Shown: in pieces, positions 8,244-17,538 of the stretch
Position numbering within the stretch: position 1 is the first letter of the stretch
Layout of the letters: each line of letters begins with the position of its first letter
Origin: Oscillospiraceae bacterium
Lineage (GTDB): Bacteria > Bacillota > Clostridia > Saccharofermentanales > Saccharofermentanaceae
DNA: 35,190 nucleotides
Assembly (NCBI GenBank): GCA_902794115.1
Contig: CADBGD010000012.1
Coordinates: 1 to 35,190, forward strand
Direction of reading: 5' to 3'
The notes under the pieces: model-generated
Told to the model about the DNA's origin: nothing
The model's database searches: none
What the model saw: only the letters and a program-made list of their open reading frames with translations
Program-made: the position numbers and the translations under genes

Positions 8244-10469
8244 TTACGTACTTGTTTCCTGCAAATAGATCTCTACCCGGTTCTGGATCAGTTCGGCCGC
8301 ATGTTCCGCCGAACAGCTGCCGGAAAAGTAAACGTCTGCCTCCTCGAGAACGATATCCAGTACAGAACGGGGCCCGTACAGATAGTGATCCGCTCTGGCT
8401 ATCGCCGTCATCGCCATCTCGTGATACTCTTCCTTGCTATGATCCTGGTATCGGGGATCATCCGCATAATACTGATACTGTTCCTCAAAGGCGTCTTCCC
8501 AGGCCTTCCGGTTCACCGGCATCGCGCCCGAAAGAAGGGCCGGATTGTTATATTGAAAATCTTCACTGACAGCATATTGGATGATCTCTTTAGCCAGGTC
8601 TTCCTGCGAGGTCGTTACCGAGACCGCCAGCAGGTTATAGGGGATCACATGAAGCGAGCCGTTCTCATTCGGAAATCCGACCACAATATGGTCCTGATAT
8701 CCAATTACGGATCCCGGCGAAGAGATACTCGTCCAATCCAGCATAAACAGTCCGTCGTCCAGACCCGCTTCCGTATATTCGTCCCAGTCGCTCTTTTTTC
8801 CTATATCATTCGCCCATTTCAAAAGATTCAGGAAATCCTCACTTGTGAAATTCGCTTTTCCGTCCGGAGTGAATTCGTCCAGCTGCGCCAGAACACCATG
8901 CTCCAGAAGTTTCTTTTTGGAATATATGCTCTGGACACAGGAAAGATCCGTAAACTTCTCCGCGCTTTTATAAAAATCCTCATAGGTCCAGGTATCCGGG
9001 TTCTCCACATAGCGGGGAGACGCTTCAAAACCGAGAATATTGAAAGAGAGGCAGGCACAGTAAGGAGTCTCCTTTCCCATGGTGATCTTCTCCATGAAGT
9101 AGTCCTCTTTATTCAGATCATTTAGATACGGCGACAGATCTTTCAGGCATCCGAGCCGCCCCTGTTCGCCCAGTCCGAGTTCATTCTCGCAATCAAAATA
9201 CATATCCGGTGCATTTCCATTGGCCAGATCCAGGCTCATAATTCTGTATATTTCATTCCGAATCTGCGCCTTGTCTCCCTCTGCATCTACTTCGTCCATA
9301 TAATCCCGCATGACGAAATTCACGTCAGGATGAAGAAGGCTCAGTTTTTCCACCAGAAGCGGCAGAGGACTTTCGATCAGATTATATCCCGCGATGACGA
9401 ACTCTTTTTTATTCTCATATGTCTTCTTATCTGATGGCTTCAGGTGATAAAGGATGATCATATCATCACTCATCGGACGGACAAGAAGATCCATTTCTCC
9501 ATTTCCGGTTTTCCTGATATCCTGCACAGTTCCAAAGACCGAGGCCTCTTCAAGATTCAGTTTTTGTTCCGATTCTCCGCCCAGCCGGTCGATCTGCGAC
9601 ATCCCGATACTGAGAAGGTCGCCATCTCTCACAAGAAGCCGGTGCCAGTTTTCCGTGACCGGGATATCTGTTTCCGTCCATTTTCCAGTCTTCTCATCGT
9701 ACTGGAAAAGCACCTGTATATCCTGGCTTCCGAGCCCCTCACAGGTCAGTTTTTGATTCCAGACCGCAATATCGCCGTATTTACAGACCTCGGGAAGATG
9801 GATCGTATCTTTTACGGTTCCGTCTTCTTCCAGCACAAAAATGTCGCCGCTTAAAGAGGAAAGAAGGATCTGCCCGTCGTCCCCGACCCGGATCGAATTG
9901 GGTCTTCCCGATCCTGCCTTACTGTCCACACCGATATGTTTCGTCAGGCCCTTTTCGGCGTCAATGCAGTCAATGAAATACTCTGTTCTGCCGCCTTGTA
10001 TCTCATGTTCCGTTAAGATCCAACAGGAATCCCCGGTGCAGTACATTTTCCGGTAACCGGTGGAGGCGCCGCATTTTTCATTCAGATCGTAGGTTTCTTT
10101 GATCTGCCCATTCTTATCCAGAATAAGAAGAAGGTTTTCCGGCGTGATCTCTTTTCCATTCTCATCCACAGGAATGCTTCTCAGCCCGTCTCCGCCGTTT
10201 TCTATGGTCGGAATGCACTGTTCATGATACGCATCCCAAAACTCATCAGATTCAAAGAAGGTCTGCACAAAAGCGCCCTCTTTTGAAAAGCCGCCGTCGA
10301 TCACATGAGGAATCGAAAAGATCTGATTCGTTGTGGAATAGTAAGGAGAAAAATACGAAGAATCAGAATCAGATTCAGGCTGACTTTTTTTACATGCACA
10401 GCCAAGAACCAGTCCCAGTACCAGTAAGACCGACATTATTCCCCTGCGGAACTTTTTAACAGAACACAT
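8244..10469 (-). CDS. Large lipoprotein: propeller-like domain fused to ABC-type solute-binding domain
   Basis: The 741-residue protein has a lipoprotein signal (LVLGC, Cys24). Residues about 40-345 contain repeated short beta-rich units such as ILDKNGQIKETYDL and VLEEDGTVKDTIHL, which suggest a beta-propeller. From about 355 it looks like a family 1 extracellular solute-binding protein (SPLPLLVEKLSLLHPDVNF; NGNAPDMYF; later SGAMPVNRKAWEDAF). Such proteins normally feed carbohydrates or related solutes to an ABC permease, but no permease or ATPase gene lies nearby. It is a paralogue of the next gene upstream (PVNRKA motif and same domain order). The spacing is 52 bp upstream and 15 bp downstream. 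A TATAAT at about 10496-10501 in the upstream gap has no -35 partner. Confidence 0.82.
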   Translation of the reverse strand: MCSVKKFRRGIMSVLLVLGLVLGCACKKSQPESDSDSSYFSPYYSTTNQIFSIPHVIDGGFSKEGAFVQTFFESDEFWDAYHEQCIPTIENGGDGLRSIPVDENGKEITPENLLLILDKNGQIKETYDLNEKCGASTGYRKMYCTGDSCWILTEHEIQGGRTEYFIDCIDAEKGLTKHIGVDSKAGSGRPNSIRVGDDGQILLSSLSGDIFVLEEDGTVKDTIHLPEVCKYGDIAVWNQKLTCEGLGSQDIQVLFQYDEKTGKWTETDIPVTENWHRLLVRDGDLLSIGMSQIDRLGGESEQKLNLEEASVFGTVQDIRKTGNGEMDLLVRPMSDDMIILYHLKPSDKKTYENKKEFVIAGYNLIESPLPLLVEKLSLLHPDVNFVMRDYMDEVDAEGDKAQIRNEIYRIMSLDLANGNAPDMYFDCENELGLGEQGRLGCLKDLSPYLNDLNKEDYFMEKITMGKETPYCACLSFNILGFEASPRYVENPDTWTYEDFYKSAEKFTDLSCVQSIYSKKKLLEHGVLAQLDEFTPDGKANFTSEDFLNLLKWANDIGKKSDWDEYTEAGLDDGLFMLDWTSISSPGSVIGYQDHIVVGFPNENGSLHVIPYNLLAVSVTTSQEDLAKEIIQYAVSEDFQYNNPALLSGAMPVNRKAWEDAFEEQYQYYADDPRYQDHSKEEYHEMAMTAIARADHYLYGPRSVLDIVLEEADVYFSGSCSAEHAAELIQNRVEIYLQETST

Positions 10470-10521
10470 CGTATTACCCGCCTCAAACTTGATAATATAA
10501 TTATACTCCCTTTTCAGCTGC

Positions 10522-12948
10522 TCATCCGCGTTCCTGAACGACGGCTTTACTTCGTTTCTGGATGATCTTCACGACATCATCCAGAGTTCTGTCGTCGGTA
10601 TAGTATCCCGGCGCTTCTTCGTTAATGATCATCATGACTGTCGGATCATACGCTCTTGCTTCCCGGATACTCTCGACCACTTCCCGAAGCTCGGTAACAT
10701 CATCTTCCGTAAGCGGATTGCTCTGAATTCTCAAAATTCTTTCCACCTCCGGATCGGATGCGGCCTCTTCCCACCGTTTTCGATCCTCTTCAAGTTCCTG
10801 CTCCATCAGATCGTCAAAAGCTTTCCGGTTCACAGGGAAAGAGCCCACGCCAATAGCGAGCTGTACATCTTCTTCGAAGAAAGAACGGACAAACCCCCAC
10901 GCTTCGTCCTTATACTGAGAGGACCGGGTAATGGCCATCGAGAATGCCGTATCTGCCCTCGCTCCTGTACCATCCAGACTGGGATAACCGATAAAACGTA
11001 TAGGATCACTGCAGTGGAAATCGGCATTTGCATAATTGTAAAGATCTCGTATCGTGCTGTCTGTTGCAACGAGTATTCCTTCGGCAAGCATCACTTCATC
11101 GTGCATCACCGTCTCATCGTTTTCGATGTTTACATTGATTTCTCTTCGGGTTTTCGGGATACCATAGGTCTTTACGATATCCAGGATCTCCCGGAATTCC
11201 CGGTTATCGAAATCTACGGTCTGCTTGTTATAATCCACAATATGTCCGGTGGCCCCGTCCATCAGGTTCTCGAGAAGCTCACTCTGTGGCACGTTTCCCA
11301 GGATCTTCACGCCGTCAGGAAGATTTCTGTCAATCTCCCGGAACTCTTCGTAGGTCCATCCGGTCCTTTCACCCACATATTTCTGATTCGCAAACATACC
11401 GTCGATCACGAAGCTCAGCGGGATCTGGTAGAGTTTCCCATCCTTTTCGTTCGCACGGATGACATTATCGAAGAAGAGATCCCGGTCCAGCGGCATGCTT
11501 CCGTCGATCAACGTATTCAGATCCACCAGCGCACGCTCTGTATTGAACTGGGAGAATGCTCCGAAATTCAGAAGGATATCCGGTCCATCCCCACCCAGGA
11601 TATCCAGATACACCTGATCTGCGATCAGCGAGGTCTGATCGGTCGAGAAGTGCGCAAGTTCGATCCACGAAGTCCCGGAATTCGCATATTCTGTAGAATA
11701 AAGATCATCTCCGGAATAATCCAGGACCACGATCCTTGTGTGGTTTTTCGTCTCCAGATTATACTGATTAATATGGTCAATAAACTCCGCTTGAAGGGTG
11801 CCGATCGTGCCCAGATAGATGATGTTTTCTCCGGCATGCGGATTTGTTTCCTGACGATGAAGATGCATAAGCCGATAGGAATAAGAAGCTTCCTCACGCG
11901 CCATGCGCAAAGTGTAGATATCGTCTTCCGATACGATATTCGAACTTGTGCTCTCGATACCCGAATAATTACAGTCCGCATCCTTCCACGAAAAGATCGT
12001 CTGTGCATCCTTTCCGTTCAGAAGATCATATTTGCGAAAGCCGTTGCTGAGGATCGCATAGACACCGTCTTTTCCCTGAAGAAGGAAAGTGCTATGTACC
12101 GGACAGGTCACTTCCAATCGATCCCCCTCCTTTTTCCCGGTTGCCGGATCGATCTCATACATATATGTTGTGGTCGGCGCGGAAAACGTATCGTATATAT
12201 CGTCGATCAAAAAATAAGCATAGTACTTCTCCCCGACCTTGAAGAGTCGGTTTACGTTATTTCCAAACCCGAAGTTTTCTTCCCCAAGAAGATTCCCATC
12301 CGGATCATAAAGAAGAACCGACGAATCTCCTCGGCAGAGCATATTCCCGTTTTCAAGGAACAAAATATCCGCCGTGGAATGGATGCTTCTGTCCAGTGTA
12401 ATAGGATTCGTCAGTTCTCCTTCCGGCGAGATCTCATATAGAACAGAATTCCCATACATATAGACTTCCGGAACATAGGGAGTGATCAGGATCTTCCCTT
12501 TCCCCGACAGATCTTCGGTCACACACAGAACACTCGACCCGGCTTCCAGTTCGTTGTAGTTCTTCGTGCTTCCATCTAATCCGAAAACCATCAGTCCAAA
12601 ACGTCTGTATTCATCTTTCTCCGAAAGAAGTTTCTTATATTCCTCTACATTTGAGGGATCGTATTGAAAGCTGTTCCATCGTTCCTCCAGTTCACGTGGA
12701 ACGACATACTCCTCTTCTACGTCCATGACAACGCAGTCTGATAATACCTTCATAACTGATGTCCAGCGGTGATCCAGTTCTTTTCCTTCCGGCTCCGGGA
12801 AAGAAAGCGCGATCTCCTCACAGCTGTAATATGGATCCGAATCCAGAACGACTCTCTGAAGCGGCTCTTTTTTCTTCTTGCAGCCTGCAGCAAGCAAAAA
12901 AGTCAGAACAAGCATCCATGCCCAAAAGCGTTTCGATATCTTCATCAT
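10522..12948 (-). CDS. Large lipoprotein: propeller-like domain fused to ABC-type solute-binding domain (paralogue)
   Basis: The 808-residue protein has a lipoprotein signal (LLAAGC, Cys23). The first 380 residues are beta-rich with blade-like repeats (LYDPDGNLLGEENFGF; YEIDPATGKKEGDRLEV). The rest resembles a solute-binding protein (LDILGGDGPDILLNFGAF; GWTYEEFREIDRNLPDG; GVGSFPVNRKAFDDLMEQE). It shares order and motifs with the following gene but is clearly diverged, so the pair looks like an old tandem duplication. It is the first gene of the cluster leading to mgtA. The start ATGATG follows GGGGAGATGG at good spacing. I saw no convincing promoter directly upstream, but a 29-bp perfect palindrome lies 123-151 bp before the start. 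The ligand cannot be told from sequence. Confidence 0.82.
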   Translation of the reverse strand: MMKISKRFWAWMLVLTFLLAAGCKKKKEPLQRVVLDSDPYYSCEEIALSFPEPEGKELDHRWTSVMKVLSDCVVMDVEEEYVVPRELEERWNSFQYDPSNVEEYKKLLSEKDEYRRFGLMVFGLDGSTKNYNELEAGSSVLCVTEDLSGKGKILITPYVPEVYMYGNSVLYEISPEGELTNPITLDRSIHSTADILFLENGNMLCRGDSSVLLYDPDGNLLGEENFGFGNNVNRLFKVGEKYYAYFLIDDIYDTFSAPTTTYMYEIDPATGKKEGDRLEVTCPVHSTFLLQGKDGVYAILSNGFRKYDLLNGKDAQTIFSWKDADCNYSGIESTSSNIVSEDDIYTLRMAREEASYSYRLMHLHRQETNPHAGENIIYLGTIGTLQAEFIDHINQYNLETKNHTRIVVLDYSGDDLYSTEYANSGTSWIELAHFSTDQTSLIADQVYLDILGGDGPDILLNFGAFSQFNTERALVDLNTLIDGSMPLDRDLFFDNVIRANEKDGKLYQIPLSFVIDGMFANQKYVGERTGWTYEEFREIDRNLPDGVKILGNVPQSELLENLMDGATGHIVDYNKQTVDFDNREFREILDIVKTYGIPKTRREINVNIENDETVMHDEVMLAEGILVATDSTIRDLYNYANADFHCSDPIRFIGYPSLDGTGARADTAFSMAITRSSQYKDEAWGFVRSFFEEDVQLAIGVGSFPVNRKAFDDLMEQELEEDRKRWEEAASDPEVERILRIQSNPLTEDDVTELREVVESIREARAYDPTVMMIINEEAPGYYTDDRTLDDVVKIIQKRSKAVVQERG

Positions 12949-13070
12949 TGAACCATCTCCCCAACCCGAATCATATCCGCGGTCAAAAAGTCACACCTAC
13001 AGTTATCTTTATCTTACTGCAAATGAAAAGGCTCTGTCACCACTTAAGAATGAATCTCACCCTGCTCCAA

Positions 13071-13099
13071 TTCTAAGGTGCCAAATTGGCACCTTAGAA
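13071..13099. promoter_or_regulatory. 29-bp perfect palindrome, possible operator
   Basis: Two 14-bp arms (TTCTAAGGTGCCAA and its exact complement) flank one central base. No T run follows on either strand, so it is not a standard terminator. Its position ahead of the lipoprotein-mgtA cluster fits a dimeric repressor or activator site. The binding protein is unknown. Confidence 0.5.
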
Positions 13100-13192
13100 C
13101 ACTCATTTTCTACTAAAACAAAGCAACAGAAAAAGTCCCACATCTTGCTTCGAGCCGATAGCGCAAAGCAATCCAACAAGATTGAAAAGCAT

Positions 13193-13281
13193 AGAAAAAG
13201 ACCCGATTTGTTGTTCCGCGACGCGAGTTTTTTGCCGCAGGCAAAACTGTTTGAAGCGTCAAGGACCAACAATCGGGTCTT
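13193..13281 (-). terminator. Large multi-part terminator after ppdK
   Basis: On the minus strand AGACCCGATTGTTG (from 13280) pairs with the stretch at 13199-13213, allowing a one-base bulge, and ends in a T run (CTTTTTC). Inside the loop are two more nested stems: GACGC with GCGTC, and TTTTGCC with GGCAAAA. It begins about 20 bp after the ppdK stop codon. Confidence 0.85.
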
Positions 13282-13302
13282 AATGTTTACTCTTTTACGA
13301 TC

Positions 13303-15936
13303 TTACTTGTTGTTCTGCTCAGCAATAGCAGCCTGTGCAGCAGCGAGTCTTGCGATCGGTACACGGAACGGCGAGCAGGATACATAATCCAGGCCGATCT
13401 TGTGGCAGAACTCTACGGACGTCGGGTCACCGCCGTGCTCACCGCAGATACCGATGTGCAGGTTCGGGTTGACCGGCTTACCGAGGTCGATGGCCATCTT
13501 CATGAGCTTACCTACGCCGTTCTGGTCGAGACGGGCGAACGGGTCAGACTCGAAGATCTTGGACTCGTAGTATGCCTCGAGGAACTTTCCGGAGTCGTCA
13601 CGGGAGAAACCGAATGTCATCTGTGTCAGGTCATTTGTACCGAAGCAGAAGAATGCAGCTTCTTTTGCGATCTCGTCAGCTGTCAGAGCAGCACGCGGGA
13701 TCTCGATCATGGTACCTACTTCGTACTTGAGGTCAGAACCTGCTGCAGCGATCTCCGCATCAGCTGTCTCCACAACGATGTTCTTCACGACCTTGAGCTC
13801 CTTGATGTCGCCGATGAGCGGGATCATGATCTCCGGCTCGATGTTCCAATCCGGATGATTCTTCTTCACGTTCAGAGCCGCACGGATGACAGCCTTAGTC
13901 TGCATCTTTGCGATTTCCGGATAGGTAACGGCCAGACGGCATCCACGGTGACCCATCATCGGGTTGAACTCGTGGAGGGAGTCGATCATAGCCTTGATGG
14001 CCTCAACTGTCTTGCCCTTGGAATCAGCCAGCTTCTTGATGTCGGCTTCTTCTGTCGGTACGAACTCGTGAAGCGGCGGATCCAGGAAACGGATGGTTAC
14101 CGGATAGCCTTCCAGAGCCTCGTAGAGAGCTTCGAAGTCAGACTGCTGCATCGGCAGGATCTTCTCGAGAGCTTCTTCTCTCTCTTCTACTGTCTCGGAG
14201 CAGATCATTTCACGGAAAGCGTCGATTCTTCCGTCACCGAAGAACATGTGCTCGGTACGGCAGAGGCCGATACCCTCAGCGCCCAGCTCACGAGCCTTCT
14301 TGGCATCCTTCGGAGTATCTGCGTTTGTTCTAACCTTAAGTCTTCTGTACTTGTCGGCCCATGCCATGATGCGGCCGAACTCACCGGCGATGGTAGCATC
14401 TACTGTCGGGATGATACCGTCATAGATCTTACCTGTGGAACCGTCAATGGAGATCTCATCACCTTCGTGATATTCCTTACCGGCGAGAGTGAACTTCTTG
14501 TTGGCTTCGTCCATGTTGATCTCGGAGCAGCCGGATACGCAGCAGGTACCCATACCACGGGCAACAACGGCAGCGTGGGATGTCATACCACCACGAACGG
14601 TGAGGATACCCTGGGAAGCCTTCATGCCTTCGATATCCTCCGGAGAGGTCTCGAGACGTACGAGAACGACTTTCTTACCCTGTGCCTTCCAAGCCTTGGC
14701 ATCTTCAGCCGTGAAAACGATCTGGCCGCAGGCAGCACCCGGGGAAGCACCCAGAGCCTGAGCGATCGGCTTGGCATCCTTCAGTGCCTTTGCATCGAAC
14801 TGCGGGTGAAGGAGTGTATCCAGGTTACGCGGATCGATCATGGCAACAGCCTCAGCTTCGGTTCTCATGCCTTCGTCAACGAGGTCGCAGGCGATCTTGA
14901 GAGCAGCCTGAGCGGTTCTCTTACCGTTTCTGGTCTGGAGCATATAGAGCTTACCGTGCTCAACTGTGAACTCCATATCCTGCATATCTCTGTAGTGCTT
15001 TTCGAGAATGGAGCATACTTCTGTGAACTGCTTGAAAGCTTCCGGGAACTTCTCCTGCATCTCAGCGATCTTCATCGGAGTACGAACGCCGGCAACAACG
15101 TCCTCGCCCTGCGCATTGGTCAGGAACTCACCGAAGAGACCCTTCTCACCGGTTGCCGGGTCACGGGTAAAGGCAACACCGGTACCGCAATCGTCACCCA
15201 TGTTACCAAATGCCATGGACTGTACGTTAACAGCTGTACCCCAGGAATACGGGATATCGTTGTCACGACGGTAAACGTTAGCACGCGGGTTGTCCCAGGA
15301 ACGGAATACGGCCTTGATGGCGCCCATGAGCTGTTCCTTCGGATCTGTCGGGAAGTCGGAACCGATCTTGGACTTGTACTCTGCCTTGAACTGGTTAGCC
15401 AGCTCCTTGAGGTCGTCTGCAGTCAGTTCTACGTCCTGCTTTACGCCCTTTTCGGCCTTCATCTTATCGATGAGCTCTTCGAAGTACTTCTTGCCGACTT
15501 CCATAACAACGTCGGAATACATCTGGATAAATCTTCTGTAGCAGTCCCAAGCCCAGCGCGGGTTATTGGACTTTTCTGCGATTACGTTAACAACTTCTTC
15601 GTTGAGACCGAGGTTGAGGATGGTATCCATCATACCCGGCATGGACGCTCTCGCACCGGAACGGACAGAAACGAGAAGCGGGTTCTCCAGGTCACCGAAT
15701 TTCTTACCGGTGATCTCCTCCATCTTTCCGATGTACTCCAGGATCTGAGCGAAGATCTCGTCATTGATCTGACGACCATCTTCGTAGTACTTTGTACAAG
15801 CCTCTGTGGTGATCGTGAAACCCTGCGGAACAGGAAGTCCCAGGTTGGTCATCTCAGCAAGGTTTGCGCCCTTACCGCCGAGGAGCTCACGCATATTGCC
15901 GTTGCCCTCAGAAAACAAGTAAACATATTTGGTCAT
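13303..15936 (-). CDS. ppdK: Pyruvate, phosphate dikinase
   Basis: The 877-residue protein is full length for the family and interconverts pyruvate, ATP and phosphate with phosphoenolpyruvate, AMP and pyrophosphate; in anaerobes it often serves glycolysis or gluconeogenesis. The N-terminal ATP-grasp region (GGKGANLAEMTNLGLPVPQG), the swivelling phosphohistidine domain (GGMTSHAAVVARGMG, around residue 455) and the C-terminal PEP-binding barrel (GICGEHGGDPTSVEFC, around 830) are all present and intact. The start ATG follows AAAGGCGG. It lies 170 bp after glyS on the same strand; that gap has two hairpins without T runs, so read-through from glyS is possible, and I saw no convincing separate promoter. 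A long open frame on the opposite strand of this gene is a by-product of its codon use. Confidence 0.97.
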   Translation of the reverse strand: MTKYVYLFSEGNGNMRELLGGKGANLAEMTNLGLPVPQGFTITTEACTKYYEDGRQINDEIFAQILEYIGKMEEITGKKFGDLENPLLVSVRSGARASMPGMMDTILNLGLNEEVVNVIAEKSNNPRWAWDCYRRFIQMYSDVVMEVGKKYFEELIDKMKAEKGVKQDVELTADDLKELANQFKAEYKSKIGSDFPTDPKEQLMGAIKAVFRSWDNPRANVYRRDNDIPYSWGTAVNVQSMAFGNMGDDCGTGVAFTRDPATGEKGLFGEFLTNAQGEDVVAGVRTPMKIAEMQEKFPEAFKQFTEVCSILEKHYRDMQDMEFTVEHGKLYMLQTRNGKRTAQAALKIACDLVDEGMRTEAEAVAMIDPRNLDTLLHPQFDAKALKDAKPIAQALGASPGAACGQIVFTAEDAKAWKAQGKKVVLVRLETSPEDIEGMKASQGILTVRGGMTSHAAVVARGMGTCCVSGCSEINMDEANKKFTLAGKEYHEGDEISIDGSTGKIYDGIIPTVDATIAGEFGRIMAWADKYRRLKVRTNADTPKDAKKARELGAEGIGLCRTEHMFFGDGRIDAFREMICSETVEEREEALEKILPMQQSDFEALYEALEGYPVTIRFLDPPLHEFVPTEEADIKKLADSKGKTVEAIKAMIDSLHEFNPMMGHRGCRLAVTYPEIAKMQTKAVIRAALNVKKNHPDWNIEPEIMIPLIGDIKELKVVKNIVVETADAEIAAAGSDLKYEVGTMIEIPRAALTADEIAKEAAFFCFGTNDLTQMTFGFSRDDSGKFLEAYYESKIFESDPFARLDQNGVGKLMKMAIDLGKPVNPNLHIGICGEHGGDPTSVEFCHKIGLDYVSCSPFRVPIARLAAAQAAIAEQNNK

Positions 15937-16035
15937 TGTTTAGCCCGCCTTTCATAATTTTTTGCTTCTAGTTACTTTTTATTTTCAGTGCCTCTCCGTT
16001 CTCCGTGGAAAAAGCACTTCAAACCTTGTTCATTT

Positions 16036-16090
16036 GCCGGATCCCTTCCGGCGGGGGTATGGCCTGCGGCTTTTCTTTCACGCCGCGGGC
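16036..16090 (-). other. Two hairpins in the glyS-ppdK gap
   Basis: One stem pairs 16082-16090 with 16062-16070 (GCCCGCGGC with GCCGCAGGC, one mismatch); the other pairs GCCGG with CCGGC at 16036-16052. Neither has a following T run on the minus strand. They may stabilise or delimit transcript ends rather than terminate. Confidence 0.5.
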
Positions 16091-16107
16091 CGGGTGCATT
16101 TCCGGCA

Positions 16108-17538
16108 TCAGAAGTCGAATTTGCCTTCGAAGAATTCTCCGAGCTTGTCGATCGGGAAACGGATGTTGCCCGGCTCGAACTCCACATTCTTCATGGAGTC
16201 ACGCTCACGGATGGTGACGCAGTTATCGTTCTCGGAATCGAAGTCGTATACGACACAGTACGGAGTACCGATCTCGTCCTGTCTTCTATAACGCTTACCG
16301 ATAGACTGTCTGTCATCGAATTCGCACATGTACTTCTTCGAAAGATCAGTAAAGATCTTCTCTGCCTTCTCGCTGAGCTTCGCGGAAAGCGGCAGGATAC
16401 CGATCTTGATCGGAGCCAGGAACGGGTGGAAATGCATTACGGTACGGACGTCTTCCTTGTCGCCGTCAACGATCTTTTCTTCGTCGTATGCGGAGCAGAG
16501 GAAAGCCAGTGTCACACGGTCTGCGCCGAGAGACGGCTCGATAACGTACGGAACGTACTTCTCGTTCTTTGTCGGATCGAAGTAGGAAAGATCCTGCTTA
16601 GAAAATTCCATATGCTGCTTGAGGTCATAGTCGGTTCTGTCCGCCACGCCCCAGAGTTCGCCCCACTGGCCTTCGCCGAAGGGGAACCAGAACTCGAAGT
16701 CGGTGGTGGCATTGGAATAGAAAGCCAGCTCCTCCGGAGAGTGGTCACGGGTACGAAGTTCGTCTTCTTTCAGACCCAGACCGGTAAGCCAGTTGTAGCA
16801 ATAATCCTTCCAATACTTGAACCACTCCAGATCAGTGCCCGGCTCGCAGAAGAACTCCAGTTCCATCTGCTCGAACTCACGGGTACGGAAAATGAAGTTA
16901 CCCGGTGTAATCTCGTTTCTAAAGCTCTTACCAACCTGGCAGATACCGAACGGGATCTTCTTTCTGGAAGAACGCTGTACGTTCAGGAAGTTTACGAAAA
17001 TACCCTGGGCGGTTTCCGGACGGAGATATACTTCGTTCTTCGCGTCCTCGGTAACACCCATGAAGGTCTTAAACATCAGGTTGAATTTTCTGACATCGGT
17101 GAAGTTGTGGCCACCGCATGTCGGGCAGGGAATATTCTTTTCTTTAATGTAGGCAACCAGCTGCTCGTCGTTCATGCCCTCGACGTTGACATCGGTGATG
17201 CCGTTCTCGGAGTTAAAGTCCTCTACGAGTTTATCGGCACGGGCACGGGCCTTACACTGCTTACAGTCGATCAGCGGATCGGAAAAACCGCCGACGTGAC
17301 CGGAAGCCACCCATACCTGCGGATTCATGAGGATCGCGCAGTCCACACCTACGTTATAGGGGCTTTCCTGAACGAACTTCTTCCACCAGGCTGCCTTTAC
17401 ATTATTCTTCAGCTGGACACCCAAAGGACCAAAGTCCCAGGCATTGGCCAGACCGCCGTAAATATCGGAACCCGGATATACGAAACCTCTGGTCTTCGCA
17501 AGGGCTACGATCTTTTCCATTGACTTTTTCGTCGGCAT
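16108..17538 (-). CDS. glyS: Glycyl-tRNA synthetase, single-chain dimeric type
   Basis: The 476-residue enzyme charges tRNA-Gly with glycine. It is the alpha-2 class II type, not the two-subunit glyQ/glyS type. Visible features are the opening [20 protein letters not shown], a four-cysteine zinc site (Cys92, Cys95, Cys138, Cys141), LRPETAQG (172-179), motif 2 with [10 protein letters not shown] (from 206) and the motif 3 region [10 protein letters not shown]. The C-terminal anticodon-binding domain ends in EFFEGKFDF. Its ATG overlaps the rpoZ stop codon by one base (TGATG), which suggests translational coupling. No T-box leader, the usual control of clostridial synthetase genes, can fit before it, so its expression seems tied to the upstream housekeeping genes. 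Confidence 0.96.
   Translation of the reverse strand: MPTKKSMEKIVALAKTRGFVYPGSDIYGGLANAWDFGPLGVQLKNNVKAAWWKKFVQESPYNVGVDCAILMNPQVWVASGHVGGFSDPLIDCKQCKARARADKLVEDFNSENGITDVNVEGMNDEQLVAYIKEKNIPCPTCGGHNFTDVRKFNLMFKTFMGVTEDAKNEVYLRPETAQGIFVNFLNVQRSSRKKIPFGICQVGKSFRNEITPGNFIFRTREFEQMELEFFCEPGTDLEWFKYWKDYCYNWLTGLGLKEDELRTRDHSPEELAFYSNATTDFEFWFPFGEGQWGELWGVADRTDYDLKQHMEFSKQDLSYFDPTKNEKYVPYVIEPSLGADRVTLAFLCSAYDEEKIVDGDKEDVRTVMHFHPFLAPIKIGILPLSAKLSEKAEKIFTDLSKKYMCEFDDRQSIGKRYRRQDEIGTPYCVVYDFDSENDNCVTIRERDSMKNVEFEPGNIRFPIDKLGEFFEGKFDF

Larger units (their letters stand above)
12949..13302. other. 354-bp intergenic region between ppdK end and the lipoprotein cluster
   Basis: No gene is supported here. 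It contains the ppdK terminator (13193-13281), a partly self-complementary stretch around 13143-13180 (ATCTTG with CAAGAT as outer arms) and the perfect palindrome at 13071-13099. The promoter of the lipoprotein-mgtA cluster must lie here, but no good -35/-10 pair is evident. Nothing matches what I know of the M-box Mg2+ leader. Confidence 0.6.

Noticed and set aside
12949..13190. M-box Mg2+ riboswitch for the mgtA run
   Set aside because: I looked for the conserved M-box blocks by eye on the minus strand and found none. A covariance search with the M-box model would settle it.
13057..13272. 71-codon minus-strand frame downstream of ppdK
   Set aside because: It runs through the terminator and palindrome, has no ribosome binding site and its sequence looks random.
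13402..15957. Very long open frame (851 codons) on the plus strand opposite ppdK
   Set aside because: It mirrors ppdK codon by codon. The predicted protein has no family features, and the ppdK reading is full length with all motifs. Long antisense frames arise from codon bias.
15988..17523. Long plus-strand frame opposite glyS
   Set aside because: Shadow of glyS; no recognisable domain and no ribosome binding site.
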